The position numbers were made by a program, and so were the translations under genes. Of a DNA stretch of 64,000 nt, positions 27,041-36,440 are shown piece by piece (the stretch's first letter is position 1; each line of letters starts with the position of its first letter). The notes below the pieces were generated by a model, which saw only the letters and a program-made list of their open reading frames with translations, was not told where the DNA came from and ran no database searches. The DNA is from Metallyticus violacea (Eukaryota; Arthropoda; Insecta; Mantodea; Metallyticidae), in NCBI GenBank assembly GCA_030762175.1, contig CM060831.1, positions 142,813,001-142,877,000 of the forward strand. The letters are read 5' to 3'.

Positions 27041-28380
27041 AGATATATAACGGGTAATGATTTTGTAAAGCATGACATCCGCCACTTTACCGAATTGTAT
27101 GAAATTGTCTTTTTTAAATAGAAATTTAACTCTCGAAACCCTTAATTAAAATAGAAATCTTAACAAGAGCTACTTTATAGGTCACATGTTGCCAAATATA
27201 ATGGTTTGTACCTCATGGTCATTCATTTAAAAGGTTTGGAGAAAATGCATATTTGAACAAAGGCTATGAAAAGCAAAATTAATACAATTGCAGTTCTGGA
27301 AGAGCTTCAGAATTGACACGAAAGGATGAACATATTTGCATTTATAATAATATTTACACACAGCTCTAAAGACTTCGCGGAAGCTCAAGAACAGGCAGGC
27401 TACCGTGAGTGGGGAGAGGAGCCGGCCTTGGCCATAACACAAAACCCCATAAGAGCGGTGAGGACATATTCTGGAAACCCGATATTTATGCAATGAGGGT
27501 CAGTGAAACAAAGAAAATATACGTACCAAGTTCGTTAGTACGTACTGAGCATTCATATATTGACGGTTATTAAATTAGTTGCTGCTTTTACCCATCCCTT
27601 ATGGCGTAATTTGAGTTACCTATTCCCGAAAGTTATATGGCGATTCTGGTACAACGCATACATTTATAAATTTTTAGTATTAGTCCTTTTGGATTTGCGT
27701 CCTATGAAATTGCTGATTTTTACAATAATTTATCGCATTATATCAAAACAATTAATAAGTTCAAAGAAAAACAACCTTCACATAAACCTATATATGTTAA
27801 CTTTCTTTATATAATGAATGTTTTGAAGACAATAAATTGTAAGGTTTCTTGGTGCTCTATTTCACATGTTGGATTAACCCAAATATGACTGTATTCTTAT
27901 GTCTTCGTACTCTTTAACTACTAGGTTTTCGTACAATTATTTTTAAATAGTGCGTCTGTGTTGTCGATTACCAGAGTAACTCACATTATGCTTTATTTTT
28001 CGTATAGTCCCGGAAGTTTATGCCTTTTTTAAATAGTTGTTTTCATTGCAGTCTTAAAATAAGCATCATTTTTCCTAATCTGGTTAAATGATATGCTTTT
28101 TCAATGCTCATATAGTGTCATATTTAGCACCTTTTATATAGTTTTTTTCCCATAATATGGTCACATTTTACTCCCTTTTCCTCCAATTGCTTACAGTCTC
28201 AGAGACTAATTTTACATATGCCTGTAGCTTGTAATTTCTCAGGAGTTTATAATCTAAAAAATAATTTTGAAAACATGTCTTTTTGTGAATTAACTTGTTG
28301 TATAGAAAGAGATACTCCAAGCGTAATTCAATTATAGTGAGTTTGAATTTAATGGCAATTATTCAAATATGCTCAAGTGA
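27041..28380. other. AT-rich spacer, no recognised feature
   Basis: No repeats or coding signals were recognised across about 1.3 kb. Confidence 0.35.
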
Positions 28381-28642
28381 ATGGTGTCTAACGCCCGTTT
28401 ATACTACTGAGGCACTACAGGCGGTGAACACTGATGAGATGAAATGATATATTGGGAAAGGATTTTTAAGGAAGGAAACATTTCAGGCCATAGTTTAGGG
28501 TATCTCTCCGGCATTTGCCATTTATGAGGACTGAGGAAAACCTGGAAAAAACACTCAGTCAGGAAGGACGGTTCTGGCGGTATTCGAACCCAGATCTCCC
28601 GCTCAGGAGTTCGCGCCTTAACGACCTCGGCCACCCGTGGCA
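28381..28642 (-). mobile_element. SINE-B
   Basis: A full reverse copy. The right end carries the complement of CCACGGGTGGCCGAGGTCGT, then GGGTTCGAATACCGCC. The left end carries the complement of AACGGGCGTTAGACACC. The frames over it on both strands are incidental. Confidence 0.85.
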
Positions 28643-29039
28643 GAATGTTCAAGTGATATCATACGATGTTGAGGGTGGTTTTTATCGATATATGTAGAAG
28701 TAAATGCTTAGTGATAATAGAGGAATATTTATATTTAAAAGCTTTAAAATTACTATGACTTGTTACTATAATTTTCTGTGACTGTTCATCGAATGTTTAT
28801 TTCATTATGTGTAGTGTTAAGGTTATCTCTTAATTGATTAAATAAATTCTAAATGTATTAATGTGTCATCTATATTTTAAAGAGTTAAGTACGATCTTAT
28901 AGTAAACAAACGTAAGACTTTGAAAATGTTTATATTTTTGATATTTTTGCAGGTATTTTTCGGTCATAAATGCTTGCATATTTCTATCATTTAGGTCATA
29001 CACATTGGGGTCCTAATTATATAAAGTTAAATAATGAAA

Positions 29040-29342
29040 CAGATTTTTTTTGATTTGTATATTTACGGACGCTCTTTAACACCTCAAGTCATGAGCGTCC
29101 CATTTTATTCAGGGCGTGAAACGGACGACAAAATTTGCTCAGAGGCCTCTTCTTTCAGACTTGAGGTTCTTTATCGTGCCGTAAATGTACCACATGGGAC
29201 CTATGGCTTTACTTCCCTTCAGAAGGAAGTTATACTTAGGATTTTTACGCCCGAAAAAAATCCATCGATCCTGGCCGGGAATGAACCCACAATTTTGGGT
29301 TTAGAAGGCAAGTATGATTACCGCTACACCACCAGGACCGAC
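29040..29342 (-). mobile_element. SINE-A with target-site duplication
   Basis: A full reverse copy. The T run at 29043-29050 is the A-rich tail, the body runs from 29051, and the tRNA head ends at 29342 (complement of GTCGGTCCTGGTGGTGTAG). Flanks AATAATGAAA (29030-29039) and AATAATGAGA (29343-29352) form a 10-base duplication with one difference, as expected for LINE-assisted insertion. Confidence 0.88.
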
Positions 29343-29474
29343 AATAATGAGATTGGAATATACTACTAGCGTACATGTTATTTTCAGCTTCTTACATGCG
29401 CACAATCTTAAACACTGAATATTGAATTTTATGAAATTAAATGGAGGTCATTATTGCTATAAACTGAGCAGATG

Positions 29475-29870
29475 TGAATTGCTTAGGGCCGCCTACCCTG
29501 ACTGTGTTTTTTTTCCGTGTTTTTCTCTGGCCACTTAGGAAAATACCCTTGAATTTTCCACTCTCCCATTTCATTGGTTCTGTTACTGGCATGTGAGGTG
29601 AGCTGATGTTGTATGCGACGTGGCAGCGGATTTGCGCTTGAGGAAGCTTGCTGTCCTAGCATCTGGTATGAAAGCAATACTTCTCAAGGGTTCGGTTCCT
29701 TGAAGGGAGGCTCCGTCAGCGTTGGGGTGGTCGATCTGCCCCCGGCTCCTGCCGCTCAATGTCTACCTTATCTGATCTTTTCCTCCCAGAGGTGCCACCC
29801 TTGCGAAGCATAGGCACAATAAACCCCTGTGTGACAGAGATACCGAGTTTTCTCCTCCTTTCCCGAAAAT
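29475..29870 (+). mobile_element. SINE-C
   Basis: A good copy of the body: CCACTCTCCCATTTCATTGG, GGCAGCGGATTTGCGCTTGA, TCTGGTATGAAAGCAATACT, then the 3' part with AGGTGCCACCC and CCGAAAATCTAATCCAATAA. It begins with CGCCTACCCTGACTGTGTTT, which is similar to the CGTCCTCCCTGACTG junction in SINE-B. It faces an inverted partial copy at 30020-30305. Confidence 0.65.
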
Positions 29871-30019
29871 CTAATCCAATAATATGAAAATGTAAAATTA
29901 AAAGTAATAAAAACCACGGCTATGACGGAGAAAGCACATATTCGATGAGATATTATAGAGAAAAAAGGATGAATTGGAATGCTAGGGATATTTGGGTACT
30001 TCAATCTTGCTCAAGAGCT

Positions 30020-30305
30020 AGCCGTTTATGGCTACGACCGTTCGGGAGGAAGGGATGCGGTGAGGGGGACACCTAGCGGCCAGGATACGCGGGGCGGCAT
30101 GGACGATGGACGTAGGCGGCGTCCATAACTTTATTTTCATAAAGAACACCCCGCTGTCAATCGAGCCCCTCAGAAGGGTCGCTTCCTTATCAGACGCTGG
30201 GACAGAAATCTTTCCGAAGCGCAAGTTACCGTCACAACGCACCAATCCTCCTCGTCTGGCACTATGATCCTTTAACAGAGTCAATGCAATGGAATGGTAG
30301 ATTAA
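30020..30305 (-). repeat. SINE-C, inverted partial copy
   Basis: The reverse complement contains the GCGTTGTGACGGTAACTTGC, TCGGAAAGATTTCTGTCCC, AGCGTCTGATAAGGAAGCGA and CCCTTCTGAGGGGCTCGATT blocks of the family. Together with 29475-29870 it forms an inverted pair about 150 bases apart. Confidence 0.6.
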
Positions 30306-30324
30306 CATTTTAATAAGGAAACAT

Positions 30325-30465
30325 CCATCCCATCATTTGCCTAAGCGACCAGGTAAAGCACGAAAAAGTCCACAGTCAAGTTCGAAGCCCAAAAGGATGT
30401 TAACCCCGGGGCCTCCTGAATAAGAGTCCCGGCGAGCCACCTCCTATACAATTGAAGCACATAAT
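30325..30465 (-). repeat. tRNA-like SINE head, unassigned family
   Basis: The reverse strand has GGAGGTGGCTCGCCGGGACT (A-box-like) followed by GGGGTTAACATCC (B-box-like) at the expected distance. No body matching SINE-A to D follows. It is most likely a SINE relic rather than a functional tRNA. Confidence 0.35.
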
Positions 30466-30594
30466 AAATTAAACGATTGCATAATAAAAATATGAGAAAA
30501 GAGGCAAAACAATGACTACAGAGAAAAAGCATCTCAGATTGGAGGTTTCACATTATTAATTCCAGTAACAATTGATTTGAAATTAGGAATTCAA

Positions 30595-31735
30595 TACGAG
30601 GTTCACTAGATAAGTATTGAGACAACAGTACTCATAAAAACGTTTAGTTTATCCCAGTTTCTCAAAGTATTCCCCCTGGCACTATATGCAGCGTTCCATC
30701 CTCTGGAACCACTTCTGGGAGCATCCAAGTCACTCAGTTTCCAGCACTGCAGATAACTCCTCATTTGCTGCAACCGCTTTTTCGGGGCTAGAAAATCGCT
30801 GACTTTGAAGTCAGGGACTATAGGATGAATAGTCACTAGTTTTGCTTCAGTTCCTTGCATAAACTCCGTTATTTACATTAGCAGTGTGAGCTGATGCATT
30901 GTCATGGTGTAATAAAATACCCCTAGTCCTGTCTGTGAACTTCGTTCTGGGATTTTCTGAAACACTTTCGGAAGGCAAACATCTGTGTACCGTTTTACAG
31001 TCGTTGTCATGTGTTCACTTGTGGAGAAGAAAGAGTCAATCCTCTTTCCCAAACTTGACTTTGAAGGTTGGTTGGTCATCAGGTAAAACCCAAATGGAGA
31101 ACTGGCGTTTTTTTTTTTTTCGATCAAACTGATGTTTGGTCATTCGTAATAATATCTGAAACACGACACTTTTCACAGTTAAATATTTGCAGCATTTCTT
31201 GGCACCATTCCACCCTGTGGAGTTTCTCTGCTTCAGACAAATTATGAGCCACCCCTCTTGAAGAAGTTTTTACGCGAAGGATGTGTAAAACACTCGGCGA
31301 ACTAATCGATAGTGTCAGCTCAATGTCCTTGTAGGTTATTCTTGGTCATTGTTTCCACAGAAGTGATGTTCTTCTCAGTCACTGCCACTATGCTCTTCAT
31401 CTGTAAGAGATTGCCGCCCCCTCTTGAATTCTCCAAACCAGCAGTACACAGTAGCATGTGAAGGAGAAAGTTCCTTGAAAGTCCCCCATCAAACGCTCAA
31501 GTGACTGCGTTTCATTTAAGTCACATTTGAAATCGTACAAGATCATCGTACAAAAATACTTTCTCTTGAATCTCCGTCGTACCTACAAGAACGCTCACAC
31601 TTTCCAGACTTAACACAAAATTAAGGGAACAGAGCTGTGGCTTGTACTATGGAAACGCCAATGACTTAGCGATTTCGACCCAGTAACAATGCTTTTCCCT
31701 AGGGGTGTCTCAATACTTATCTAGTGACCCTCGTA
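30595..31735 (-). mobile_element. Mariner element with well-preserved ends, inactive
   Basis: Complete mariner boundaries: TA then CGAGGTTCACTAGATAAGT at 30597 and the complement ACTTATCTAGTGACCCTCG ending at 31733, then TA. The inverted repeats are about 28 bases with one difference. The transposase reads on the reverse strand. Visible blocks are YKDIELTLSISSPSVLHIL (N-terminal, about 31260-31335), TRGILLHHDNASAHTAN (second catalytic Asp intact, 30875-30925) and YSPDFKVSDFLAPKK (third block, about 30785-30835). Stops and frame changes separate them. At 1,137 bases it is slightly shorter than a typical 1.3-kb mariner. Confidence 0.92.
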
Positions 31736-32690
31736 ATAGGAAAACAGCTAAGGGAAGAAAGCATAACGGTACAAATACAATATTTAAAAAAAATACAGTG
31801 AAAAGAATGCGCCTTCAGGACACCCAAGACAAGTTTTCTTTTATAAACCGACTGAAAAGAGGATATTGGACAGTATAGAACATGTAGTGATCTCGGAACA
31901 GGTCTAAAGGCATAAAATTATTGGGAATAAGAATAAGAAGATGACTCTGAATTTTTATTGCTCAGAAACGGCTCTAAAGTCAGTACAGCAAATGCAGAAT
32001 TGGAAACTTGAGAAACTAGGTCATTAAACGTTTGATTCGGCGTTATGATATGTTTCAACTATTGACACAACAAGGAAAATTAGCCGATATACAGTAACGT
32101 ATTTAAATATTTTTCGGAAAAGTGTCTTTGCCGGGATGTGCGGCAGGTACCGCCACTGTAGTGTTGAGCGGTATGCAGGGAGCGGGCAACACGCCGTTCT
32201 GCTGTAGCGAGCTGTAAGGCTCAGTGCGGCACGAGCCTTCGACCCGCTCACAACTTGGGCATGACGTAGTGTCGCTGTGCTATACAGATATACACACGTA
32301 CGTACTTACTTACGGCCAAGTTCGCGCGTCCGCCTCTACCTCCATATCGGTGAAACAAAAAAGTGAAAGACTACTTTTATCATTTGTTTTTTGAAATAGA
32401 ATCCAGTGGAAAGCAAAATCCAAACCAAAAGAAAGAGAAAAAAAAAAGTTATGTATTTTTATGGATGAAGTGTGTTCGTAACAGCTGACGCTCTGGAGTA
32501 TCGATATTTTAAATAAGCGTTGCCAAAAGGGAGCTACTGAGGTCCTCACCCAGGATCTTGAAATAGAGGAGCGGGCTATTCTCGGGTACCGCTGAATGAA
32601 AATACTAGGCTTTCATATTTTTAAACCGCACGTGTGTGCCGCCGCTTATCTACGTTGACACCTGAACAGTGCCACGCTCCTCTGTACACA
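31736..32690. other. Spacer upstream of the candidate gene
   Basis: No repeat was recognised. A G+C-richer patch at 32130-32280 contains AGGCTCAGTGCGG, which is initiator-like, but no TATA box lies at a suitable distance. A poly-A tract is at 32440-32447. It may contain upstream regulatory DNA for the gene starting near 32743. Confidence 0.3.
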
Positions 32691-32760
32691 ATTGCGTCAT
32701 TAAGACAATAAAAGGCCGTCACATGACCGGCTGACGTCGCTCAGCCGACAGTAAACACTT
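32690..32760 (+). promoter_or_regulatory. Core promoter of the candidate gene
   Basis: A TATA-like AATAAAAGG at 32707-32715 lies about 31 bases upstream of GCTCAGCC, whose A at 32743 is a plausible initiator start point. Between them are TCACATGA at 32719-32726 (an E-box-type core) and TGACGTCG at 32732-32739 (a CRE-like site). The spacing fits an RNA polymerase II core promoter. This is inferred from motifs only. Confidence 0.45.
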
Positions 32761-33084
32761 CTGCATTCTTTCCACACGAGACACGTCGGTGAGAACGTTG
32801 ACACATATCGTTGCTGACGTTGTATTACGAATTCGGCATCAGGCATGGTTAAAAAGTAGTTGCAGCTCCTAAAATGCTTCGTTCCGCCACATAAGTGAAG
32901 AAAATAACTTTTTTTTTCCTTCTATTTCTTACGGAATAACTGTTGTGTAGAAAAAGAAAAAAGAACAAGTGACAGTCGAAAAGAAAACAAGTGACAGTCT
33001 GAGAGGAAACAAGTGAGGATCGAAATGCGGGAAACAGCTCAAGGCTGCTGTTAAACGCAGTAAGGGTATTGTTGTGAGGACGCT
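32743..33084 (+). other. 5' leader with three short uORFs
   Basis: About 340 bases between the proposed start site and the main ATG. Three tiny upstream frames occur: ATG at 32845 (4 codons, MVKK), ATG at 32874 (6 codons, MLRSAT) and ATG at 33025 (9 codons, MRETAQGCC). All close before the main start. A motif AACAAGTGA is repeated at 32964, 32986 and 33008, exactly 22 bases apart. Such uORFs often lower or regulate translation of the main frame. A leader intron cannot be excluded. Confidence 0.4.
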
Positions 33085-33336
33085 ATGACGGCGAGGTTGG
33101 CTTCGAGTGGGGGAAGCAAGACCAAGAACACTGCGGGCGCCAGCAACAACGGCAAGACAGGGACGTCGCTGGACATCGTGAAGAAGTGCGGCGCCCCGAG
33201 CAAGAGCGCGACTGTTGCCGCATCGTCTGCAGCGGCACTGAGTTCAAGCGGGGGCGGCGGGGGCGGCTTGCCGGCAGGCGCGGGCCCCATTGCCAGGTCC
33301 GCCACGTCTACCACAGCGACAGCCGACGGACGCAGG
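33085..33336 (+). CDS. First coding exon of an unidentified gene
   Basis: An 84-codon open segment starts at ATG 33085, with an in-frame TAA 24 bases upstream, and ends at a consensus splice donor (AGG then GTGAGT, GT at 33337-33338). The exon would be phase 0. The product is basic and low-complexity. It has an N-terminal MTARLASSGGSKTKN, one more ordered-looking patch TSLDIVKKCGAPSK at residues 28-41, an Ala/Ser stretch, a Gly-6 run at about residues 55-60, and a Thr/Ala/Ser tail ending DGRR. No signal peptide or membrane segment is visible. Codon use is strongly GC-rich compared with the AT-rich surroundings, typical of an insect CpG-rich 5' exon. I do not recognise the protein. Such N-termini occur in many regulatory, scaffold or channel proteins, so function stays open. 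Continuing past the donor would add VSHLSYLVERSLIAT and stop, so splicing is the better reading. Confidence 0.6.
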
Positions 33337-34057
33337 GTGAGTCACCTCAGCTACCTCGTCGAACGATCCTTGATAGCCACGTGAACGGGGCGTGGCCTTC
33401 TCAATCCTGAGTTCGAGCCTTGTCCTTGTACTATCTGGGCTTGTGAACCAAATGTCATCTAACGTACCCAAAAACATTTGCTCCATAATTATACATTCAA
33501 TTCAATCATCTGCAAAAATGTACTAGCATGTTTATTGTTTTTCTTTTTTAATCTGTAGGCCGGAGGTTCGATATCCGTTAGCGCTCATCAGTGAGTGATT
33601 TCGAAAAGAGTGCGTTCAGTATTTTGTGATATACTTTCGAGAGATTTGACGTAACATTGCAAAATACGCCAAAGGCGTAGTAGCGCTGTTTACAGTACTG
33701 ATGGTGTCAGCTGGCGGATGACGAAGAACTTAATAGAAAAGCTAAATTATATAATGATCATATAATTCTTAACAATGGAATGAGACACAAAATAAATTTA
33801 ATTATTCTATAAATATTTTAGATGGAGGCACCAATAACAATCTTGTCCAAAATATGATCTTACCTTTTAAATAGAACAACGCTTACATTTTCACATTTAA
33901 ACAAGGGCCTAATCATAAACATTACTCCGTCATGTCTCAGAAGGAAAGAGAAGTTATAGAACCGCAGGTTATTTAGACTGTTCACAACTATTCAGGGCAT
34001 TCATTTCAAAACTTTTCCATCTGAATAGCTACTATTTAAAATAAAGCTAATATAAAC
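33337..34057 (+). other. Start of the presumed first intron
   Basis: After the GTGAGT donor the sequence soon becomes AT-rich and non-coding, with no recognisable acceptor-exon pair. Intronic elements would include the repeats further right if the gene continues in this direction. Beyond the donor itself nothing marks the extent. Confidence 0.35.
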
Positions 34058-34760
34058 AAAAAAACTCCAATTTAGATACTGAGGGAAAGTTGAAAACAAA
34101 TGTTGACTATAATTTAGGTTTCATCCCTTCACCCCTAGCCATTCCCACTTTGAAATCAGTTCGTCCTGGTGATCATATTTGCCTCGTGGACCCAACATTA
34201 TTCACGGTCAGGGTCGATGGATTTTTTTAGGTCATAAAAATACTAGTTATATATAGCCGTTAGTCCCGTTTCATAGTCCTCACTTCACCTCAAGTCTAAA
34301 AGAAGTAGCCTCTGAGAAAAATATGTTAAATAAACCTAACAAATAATTACTTTGAACTTTCAAATAGTACCATTATGTAATGACATCTAAACTTTAAAGA
34401 GGACAGAATAAAAAATAAACAATTCCTGATTATTCTTCGTACATTTTGTTTTATCTTGTAGGGTATACACTATTTTGAAACAAACCTTTTTAAAGAAAAT
34501 ACAGCAATTACATTAAGTAGTTTTTGAAGTTTTTAGCTGCCCAAATTCAAACAAATATAACAATAAATCAGGTTGTCAGACAACGGTAGAAAATATAAGA
34601 TATTATGTAATTCTCTTTAAAATTTTGAATATTAAAAAAGATACCATTTGAAATTTCAAAGTGGGGTAGCCAGGCTGTGAGAGGTAAAACCTAAAATATT
34701 ATCAACGTTGCTGTTTTTAAACTTCTCACCTCAGTATCTGAATTGAGACTTCCTTTTTTT
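34058..34760. mobile_element. Foldback element with ~105-base inverted arms
   Basis: The left arm at 34058-34160 (landmarks CAATTTAGATACTGAGGG, TTAGGTTTCA, CCCACTTTGAAATC) is matched in reverse complement by 34650-34760 (GAAATTTCAAAGTGGGGTAG, AAAACCTAAAATATT, CTCAGTATCTGAATTGAG). The arms differ at many positions, so the element is not young. A degraded SINE-A lies just inside the left arm. No coding remnant was seen, so it is a non-autonomous inverted-repeat element of unknown superfamily. Confidence 0.65.
34160..34335 (+). repeat. SINE-A, strongly degraded
   Basis: The head is TCGTCCTGGTGATCATATTTGCC, then CAGGGTCGATGGATTTTTTTAGG, CATAAAAATACTAG, a CCTCAAGTCTAAAAGAAG block and CCTCTGAGAAAAATATGTT. 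The order is that of SINE-A in + orientation. The 3' third is missing. Confidence 0.6.
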
Positions 34761-34883
34761 TTTAATTAAACGTATTTTAACTCAACTAGTTCATTCATGT
34801 GACGTTATCTTCAAATCGGCCAATGAAAGGAAGTAAAATTTTGAATTTTGACCAATCACAGCCGGATTACGGAGTGAAATTAT

Positions 34884-34886
<3 letters not shown>

Positions 34887-34922
<36 letters not shown>
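34887..34922. repeat. (AT)n microsatellite
   Basis: About 18 AT units inside the family F copy. It is absent at the corresponding place in copy 2, where a short AAAAAATTATC segment is found. Confidence 0.9.
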
Positions 34923-34925
<3 letters not shown>

Positions 34926-35576
34926 CCGTTTTATCACGCGACGTGCATTTATCTTGTGGTCAGTGTAGCCAACTCTATGCCTTCACATAATTCCTGAACA
35001 TGCATCACACTTTTGCTAGAGGTAGTGGGAAGCTATTCAAAGCAACAAAATCATGGACAATCGACAATCATAACGCAAAATGGAGTATTCTCCAAAGTGT
35101 TTTTGGGAATGCGTCAAATATGCAAATTGATCTTACCATTAGGAATTCCAAACCACATAATACAAAGAAAAATAGAGACATTGTATGCTATTTATTTGCT
35201 TTTTCTCAGCTGGTATCAGAAAATTGAACGGTAGCGATTGTAATAGTGGATTTTTGTCCATTTCATTCTCACGGTTTATGAATAGAGCAGATATATGTAA
35301 GTATAACATTTTATACAAGTGTTAATATTCTGAATGGAATTTCAAATGTATAAATATATATATCGCTTTTATTCTTATTTTATTTATTAAATAATCACAA
35401 ACTCGCAATTTTCTCTTCTCTGTTGGCATTACTGACAATCGGCATTATTCTGTCACAAGATTGTTTGAATAGGTTAAAGTACAAACATACAACTATTACA
35501 ATGTTGTAAGTCAAGTTTAGAGGAATTATATTTAAATTCTTATTTTGTTTATGAAATAGTCTTAATAAATATCACT

Positions 35577-35651
35577 CGAGGGTCTGAGCATTCCAGATAA
35601 ATTCACAGCTCACTACGCTTCGTGAATTTATCGGTGATCTCAGACCCCTCG
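35577..35651. repeat. Imperfect hairpin, 30-base arms
   Basis: The arm CGAGGGTCTGAGCATTCC..GATAAATTCAC at 35577-35606 pairs with 35622-35651 (GTGAATTTATC..CTCAGACCCCTCG) around a 15-base loop, with roughly 24 of 30 positions pairing. One arm sequence recurs at 39718-39750 in family F copy 2. Confidence 0.8.
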
Positions 35652-35760
35652 TTATGTTACTTGTGATAAGTTATTCAGAGACGTTTAGAGACGAAACGTC
35701 TTCATGTATTTTAGATGTCAAAATTATCAAAATCCCTATTAGCCATTGACGACCAATTTA

Positions 35761-36003
35761 TACTAACATTTTTCTCAAATTCCTATTAAAACATAAAATC
35801 AATTTAGAGATCATTTTTAAATCAAAGTTGCATTTGAAAAATTTTACATATGCAGCGGAGAAAACATGTATCAGTAGAAAGGGAGTCGACAAATCGGCAC
35901 TTTAAGAATAATGAACAAATGGTCTGCGACACTTTATTGTGTCGATTCAGATGTTAACTCCAAATTTTCAATGAGTTTATGATTGGTTAAGTGAACTGAA
36001 ATC
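35761..36003. other. Spacer, no recognised feature
   Basis: AT-rich and unassigned. Confidence 0.3.
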
Positions 36004-36440
36004 ACCATGGGTGCCCGAGGTGGTTAAGGCGGTTGTTTAATGAGTTGGAGGTCTGGTTTCTTATTTTTGACTTTGTTTATTTACGGACGCTCTTTACCAT
36101 CTCAGGTCATCAGCGTCCCATTCAATTCAGGGCGTGAAACAGCCGACAAATTTTGCTCAGAGGCCTCTTCTTTCAGGCTCGAGGTTCATTTTCGTGCCGT
36201 AAATGTACGACAGACCGTTCCCCCTGACTGAAGTTTTTTTTTAAGGTCATCCCCGGCATTGGCCATTTATGAAGCTTATGACCTTAAAAAACACTTGTCA
36301 GGGGGGACGGTCGTGGTATCCTAAACTTAGGCCTTCCTTCAAAAAAAAAAAAAAAAATCCTTTCCCAGATTATCATTTCATCTCACGTATCACCAGTGAC
36401 CACCGCCTGTTACAATGGGCGTTAAACACTGTTAAAAATG
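36004..36440 (+). mobile_element. SINE-B disrupted by a SINE-A piece and an internal inversion
   Basis: The SINE-B head (ATGGGTGCCCGAGGTGGTTAAGGCG) is at 36006-36060. A reverse SINE-A fragment at 36062-36210 follows, then SINE-B resumes with ACCGTTCCCCCTGACTGAAG. A stretch at about 36246-36312 (CATCCCCGGCATTGGCCATTTATGA to GGACGGTC) is in reverse orientation, and the 3' part (TCCTTTCCCAGATTATCATTTCATCTCA to GGGCGTTAAACAC) is + again. At least two rearrangements have hit one SINE. Confidence 0.75.
36062..36210 (-). mobile_element. SINE-A 3' fragment inside SINE-B
   Basis: The reverse body from TTTGTTTATTTACGGACGCTC to the GCCGTAAATGTACGACAG block. It has no tRNA head, so it is a 5'-truncated insertion or a remnant after deletion. 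It removes the B-box part of the host SINE-B. Confidence 0.8.

Larger units (their letters stand above)
34780..35760 (+). mobile_element. Long-inverted-repeat family F, copy 1
   Basis: Related in inverse orientation to 39430-40580. The block 34795-34995 (CATGTGACGTTATCTTCAAATCGGCC, CAGCCGGATTACGGAGTGAAATTATC, CGCGACGTGCATTTATCTTGTGGTCA) matches both ends of the second copy. The block 35225-35380 (GAACGGTAGCG, CTCACGGTTTATGAATAGA, AAGTATAACATTTTATACAA) matches the complement of 39950-40090. An (AT)n run at 34887-34922 interrupts the left part. No family name can be given. Confidence 0.6.

Noticed and set aside
33337..33384. Extension of the first exon to the stop at 33382-33384
   Set aside because: A consensus GTGAGT donor precedes this part and the composition changes there, so an intron is the better explanation, although an unspliced 99-residue product cannot be fully excluded.
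34058..34760. An LTR retrotransposon
   Set aside because: The repeated arms are inverted, not direct, and no gag, protease or reverse transcriptase motif is present.
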